This document shows, piece by piece, positions 6,768-8,544 of a stretch of 8,544 nucleotides of DNA. This DNA is from Actinomycetota bacterium (lineage in GTDB: Bacteria; Actinomycetota; Actinomycetes; Nanopelagicales; Nanopelagicaceae). The position numbers and the translations under genes are program-made. The stretch covers positions 1 through 8,544 of the forward strand of contig JAQCAO010000060.1 in assembly GCA_027731885.1 (NCBI GenBank), read 5' to 3'. Numbering within the stretch: the first letter of the stretch is position 1; every line of letters starts with the position of its first letter. The notes under the pieces were generated by a model. The model searched no databases. It worked only from the letters and a program-made list of their open reading frames with translations, and was not told where the DNA came from.

Positions 6768-8209
6768 GCGCTAGCCACTCGCTCTAAGGCACGTAGCGCT
6801 GCTGCTACAGCCTCTTGCTCTGAGTCCGGGTGCCAGAGAGCCGGCTGACAGTAAACCTGAGGAAGCAAATCGGGAAGCGCGTGCTTATTTGGATACTTCC
6901 AGCCACCTTCTGGGTAATCTTCTTTTCTAGGCAGATACATAATTGTTCCGTTTGAATAACCAAGTACAAAAGCATCGAGTAGCGGTGATTTAGCGCGAAT
7001 CTCTTCTCCAGTTTGAAAGAAAGCTTCTACGCCAAGACCAACCAGAGCGATATCTCCGATACGTATTGCATGTGCTAGGAAATCATCAGTTGGATTTGGG
7101 TCACTTAGCCTGGCTAGCGTCGCTGCCACCCAGGCATAAGTTGTCTTGGCAAGGCGAATCTCCCAAGAGAGCGCACCGCGTGCGGTTCGATCTTCGATCT
7201 CTTTTCGCCAATGCGCTTCTTGATCTCGCAGATATTTTTCATCAGGTAGGGGTGAAAATCTAAATTTAACAATCTCTTCAGCACCTGCCAGCGTTACCTC
7301 GGGATGATCTGTACGCGCTTGCCATGGCTTGAAGAGAATATTCGGCACGTTATTAAGGGTGGTTCGATCACTTTGGAAGCGATGAGTATTTAACCCTAGT
7401 GCGACCCGCACAACTTCGGCCCCCAGCGCAGTACCGACGCGGTAAACCGATTCGCTGCAATCTTTCTCGTAGCCAATACCAACCTTTGGATTTACATTGC
7501 CGCCGCAACCCGCCAGGAAAATTGCTATACCGCCAACCTTTTCTTCAACCAATCTGCGAGCTGGTCCTGGAAAATCTGCAGATAGCGTTGTTGAGGCAGC
7601 GCCGTTAACGACTGGGTGGCAAGAGAATCTAAAGAAAGTGAGAATTGCTTTACCAGTTAAATCATCGAATCGAATTACACCAACGCTATCGTCAACTGGG
7701 TGCCCGATTACTTCTCCCAGGATATCTTGCCCGTTATTCCATTCTCTGCGATAAATATTAAGATCGGCAGCACCCCAAGCATGCGCCATACGCGCATCTT
7801 TCATACTACCCAGCGCCGATCGCGTGCACTGTTCGATCTTTTCTACTAAGCCATTTTGATATTCATTTACTAAGGGAAGATCTTCTTCATTGCTAGGGCT
7901 GCCATTATTTCCCTTAAGGGTAGCGGCGCTGTGATTGTGGCTGAGGTTAAAGAGAACATGGGATCGATCTATCTTCAGAATTTCTGCAACCGTATCTCTA
8001 AATTCATTTGATTCTTCTCGGGTTGCGCTGCCAAGGTCGCAACCGATTATCGCAACGGTTACTCCTTTAGATTGCAGAACGGCAACGCCTAATTCAATAT
8101 CATCATCTATTGAAGTAATCGGCTCGCCAAAGAGTCTAAATCCACCTTTTCGCAAACCCATAGGCGGATTGATATTTACCGAAGCTGCACCGACTCTTAG
8201 ACCAGACAT
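6764..8209 (-). CDS. Neutral/alkaline ceramidase N-terminal-domain family protein (second paralogue), catalytic Ser replaced by Asn
   Basis: A 481-residue paralogue of the gene on the opposite strand, sharing the GAASVNINPP start, GCDL (56-59), LSHNH with His91, SCHPV with His198, Asp212 (SADFPG), Glu395 (GLGVEAFF) and Tyr425 (IMYLPRKEDY). These fit the zinc site of neutral ceramidase. The serine motif reads GNVNP (237-241), with Asn in place of Ser. No signal peptide or C-terminal ceramidase domain is present. Divergence in the loop after His93 (no HGG) and in the Glu395 motif (GVE for PGE) suggests a different substrate from the first copy. The ATG at 8209 has AGAAGG seven bases upstream, and a good promoter lies 38-66 bases upstream. 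Its stop codon overlaps that of the convergent gene. Probably a cytoplasmic hydrolase; the reaction is unknown. Confidence 0.84.
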   Translation of the reverse strand: MSGLRVGAASVNINPPMGLRKGGFRLFGEPITSIDDDIELGVAVLQSKGVTVAIIGCDLGSATREESNEFRDTVAEILKIDRSHVLFNLSHNHSAATLKGNNGSPSNEEDLPLVNEYQNGLVEKIEQCTRSALGSMKDARMAHAWGAADLNIYRREWNNGQDILGEVIGHPVDDSVGVIRFDDLTGKAILTFFRFSCHPVVNGAASTTLSADFPGPARRLVEEKVGGIAIFLAGCGGNVNPKVGIGYEKDCSESVYRVGTALGAEVVRVALGLNTHRFQSDRTTLNNVPNILFKPWQARTDHPEVTLAGAEEIVKFRFSPLPDEKYLRDQEAHWRKEIEDRTARGALSWEIRLAKTTYAWVAATLARLSDPNPTDDFLAHAIRIGDIALVGLGVEAFFQTGEEIRAKSPLLDAFVLGYSNGTIMYLPRKEDYPEGGWKYPNKHALPDLLPQVYCQPALWHPDSEQEAVAAALRALERVASA

Positions 8210-8246
8210 TGACAGACCTTCTCTCGATTTCTTCGTGTTAGTATCA

Positions 8247-8275
8247 AATCTATTTATGAAAAATCGCTAAGTCAA
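8247..8275 (-). promoter_or_regulatory. Promoter of the second ceramidase-like gene
   Basis: On the minus strand TTGACT (8275-8270) is followed after 17 bases by TAGATT (8252-8247), a TAnnnT -10 box, leaving a leader of about 30 bases before the AGAAGG ribosome binding site and ATG. Unlike the two plus-strand promoters in this window, no TGGAAAC operator overlaps the start point. Confidence 0.55.
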
Positions 8276-8291
8276 GAGATTTCTATTCTTT

Positions 8292-8324
8292 TTACCTACT
8301 GGAAAATCAATAATTTCCAGGTAA
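8292..8324. repeat. Inverted repeat with operator half-sites or hairpin (CTGGAAA-8-TTTCCAG)
   Basis: CTGGAAA (8299-8305) and TTTCCAG (8314-8320) are perfect inverted repeats around eight A/T-rich bases, extended by TTAC/GTAA (8292-8295, 8321-8324) with a three-base bulge. It begins four bases past the stop of the membrane-protein gene, so it could be a weak hairpin terminator, but no T-tract follows on the minus strand. The half-sites equal those of the LacI-type operators, with a centre of eight bases instead of two. It lies about 24 bases upstream of the -35 of the 8209 gene. Confidence 0.45.
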
Positions 8325-8328
8325 TTTC

Positions 8329-8544
8329 TTAAATCAATAAAGCGGTAAGTGGAAATACAACTAGCGTTGTCACTGAAAGATATTTAAGTAGTCCGTGCAT
8401 CAAGCCAATCGAAGCATTTGGACCAAAACGATAGTGATTAAAGGTCGACATAATAGATGTCATAACAGGGTACATAGCAAAAGCTCCCGATAACTGCGGT
8501 CCAAGGTTTTCGGCAAATTGCGTAATTGTGAAGATTAGAAAGAG
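8329..8544 (-). CDS. Integral membrane protein, C-terminal 71 residues (start beyond window)
   Basis: On the minus strand an open frame enters from the window edge and ends in TAA at 8331-8329. It reads LFLIFTITQFAENLGPQLSG, then AFAMYPVMTSIMSTF, a polar stretch NHYRFGPNAS, and a final hydrophobic helix ending VVFPLTALLI. This looks like the last two or three membrane helices of a small membrane protein. The GPQLSG...YPV pattern recalls small uncharacterised membrane proteins, but I cannot name the family with confidence. The frame was read by hand from the reverse complement. It may or may not belong to the catabolic cluster. Confidence 0.6.
   Translation of the reverse strand, partial: LFLIFTITQFAENLGPQLSGAFAMYPVMTSIMSTFNHYRFGPNASIGLMHGLLKYLSVTTLVVFPLTALLI

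Noticed and set aside
5328..8209. Annotation of the paralogous pair as ceramidases.
   Set aside because: The catalytic serine, secretion signal and C-terminal domain are all missing.
7935..8270. Plus-strand open frame of about 111 codons antisense to the second ceramidase-like gene.
   Set aside because: It lies opposite a clearly conserved gene, its composition follows the antisense codons, and it resembles no protein I know.

Overview
The window is a chromosomal catabolic gene cluster with no mobile elements, tRNA, rRNA or CRISPR. Base composition is moderate (roughly mid-40s percent GC by eye), with GTG and ATG starts, purine-rich ribosome binding sites and TTGxCx / TAnnnT-type promoters. 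A LacI-type regulator among short, densely packed genes would fit a streamlined bacterium. A low-GC planktonic actinobacterium is my best guess, but this is an impression from sequence style and not a proof.

Layout. At the left are two tandem, paralogous zinc amidohydrolases of the AstE/AspA (DoeB-like) family. The first is cut by the window edge, and the two are joined by an ATGA stop/start overlap. Convergent to them is a LacI-family repressor gene (1943-2983, minus). Divergent from the repressor is a mandelate-racemase-type enolase-superfamily dehydratase/racemase (3208-4332, plus). Convergent to that is a CitE-like HpcH/HpaI-fold lyase (4338-5198, minus). Divergent from the lyase is a member of the neutral-ceramidase N-terminal-domain family (5328-6767, plus), and tail-to-tail with it is a paralogue of the same family (6764-8209, minus). 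The window ends in the C-terminal piece of a small integral membrane protein (8329-8544, minus).

How it may work together. Four of the seven readable enzymes and regulators come in paralogous pairs of metal-dependent amide or ester hydrolases, alongside one carbon-acid dehydratase/racemase and one C-C lyase. This suggests a pathway that releases a hydroxy acid or sugar-acid-like core from an N-acyl or amide conjugate and then dehydrates and cleaves it. The substrate cannot be named from sequence. Two nearly identical 14-bp LacI-type operators (TGGAAACxTTTxCx) sit just downstream of the -10 boxes of the enolase-superfamily gene and the first ceramidase-like gene. They tie both promoters to one repressor, most simply the one encoded at 1943-2983. 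Two further TGGAAA/TTTCC inverted repeats with abnormal spacing lie upstream of the repressor gene and upstream of the second ceramidase-like gene.

The most interesting point is that both ceramidase-family proteins keep the zinc ligands of that fold but lack the catalytic serine of the GDVSPN motif (Leu in one, Asn in the other). They also lack signal peptides and the usual C-terminal domain, so they are probably cytoplasmic enzymes with a different reaction.
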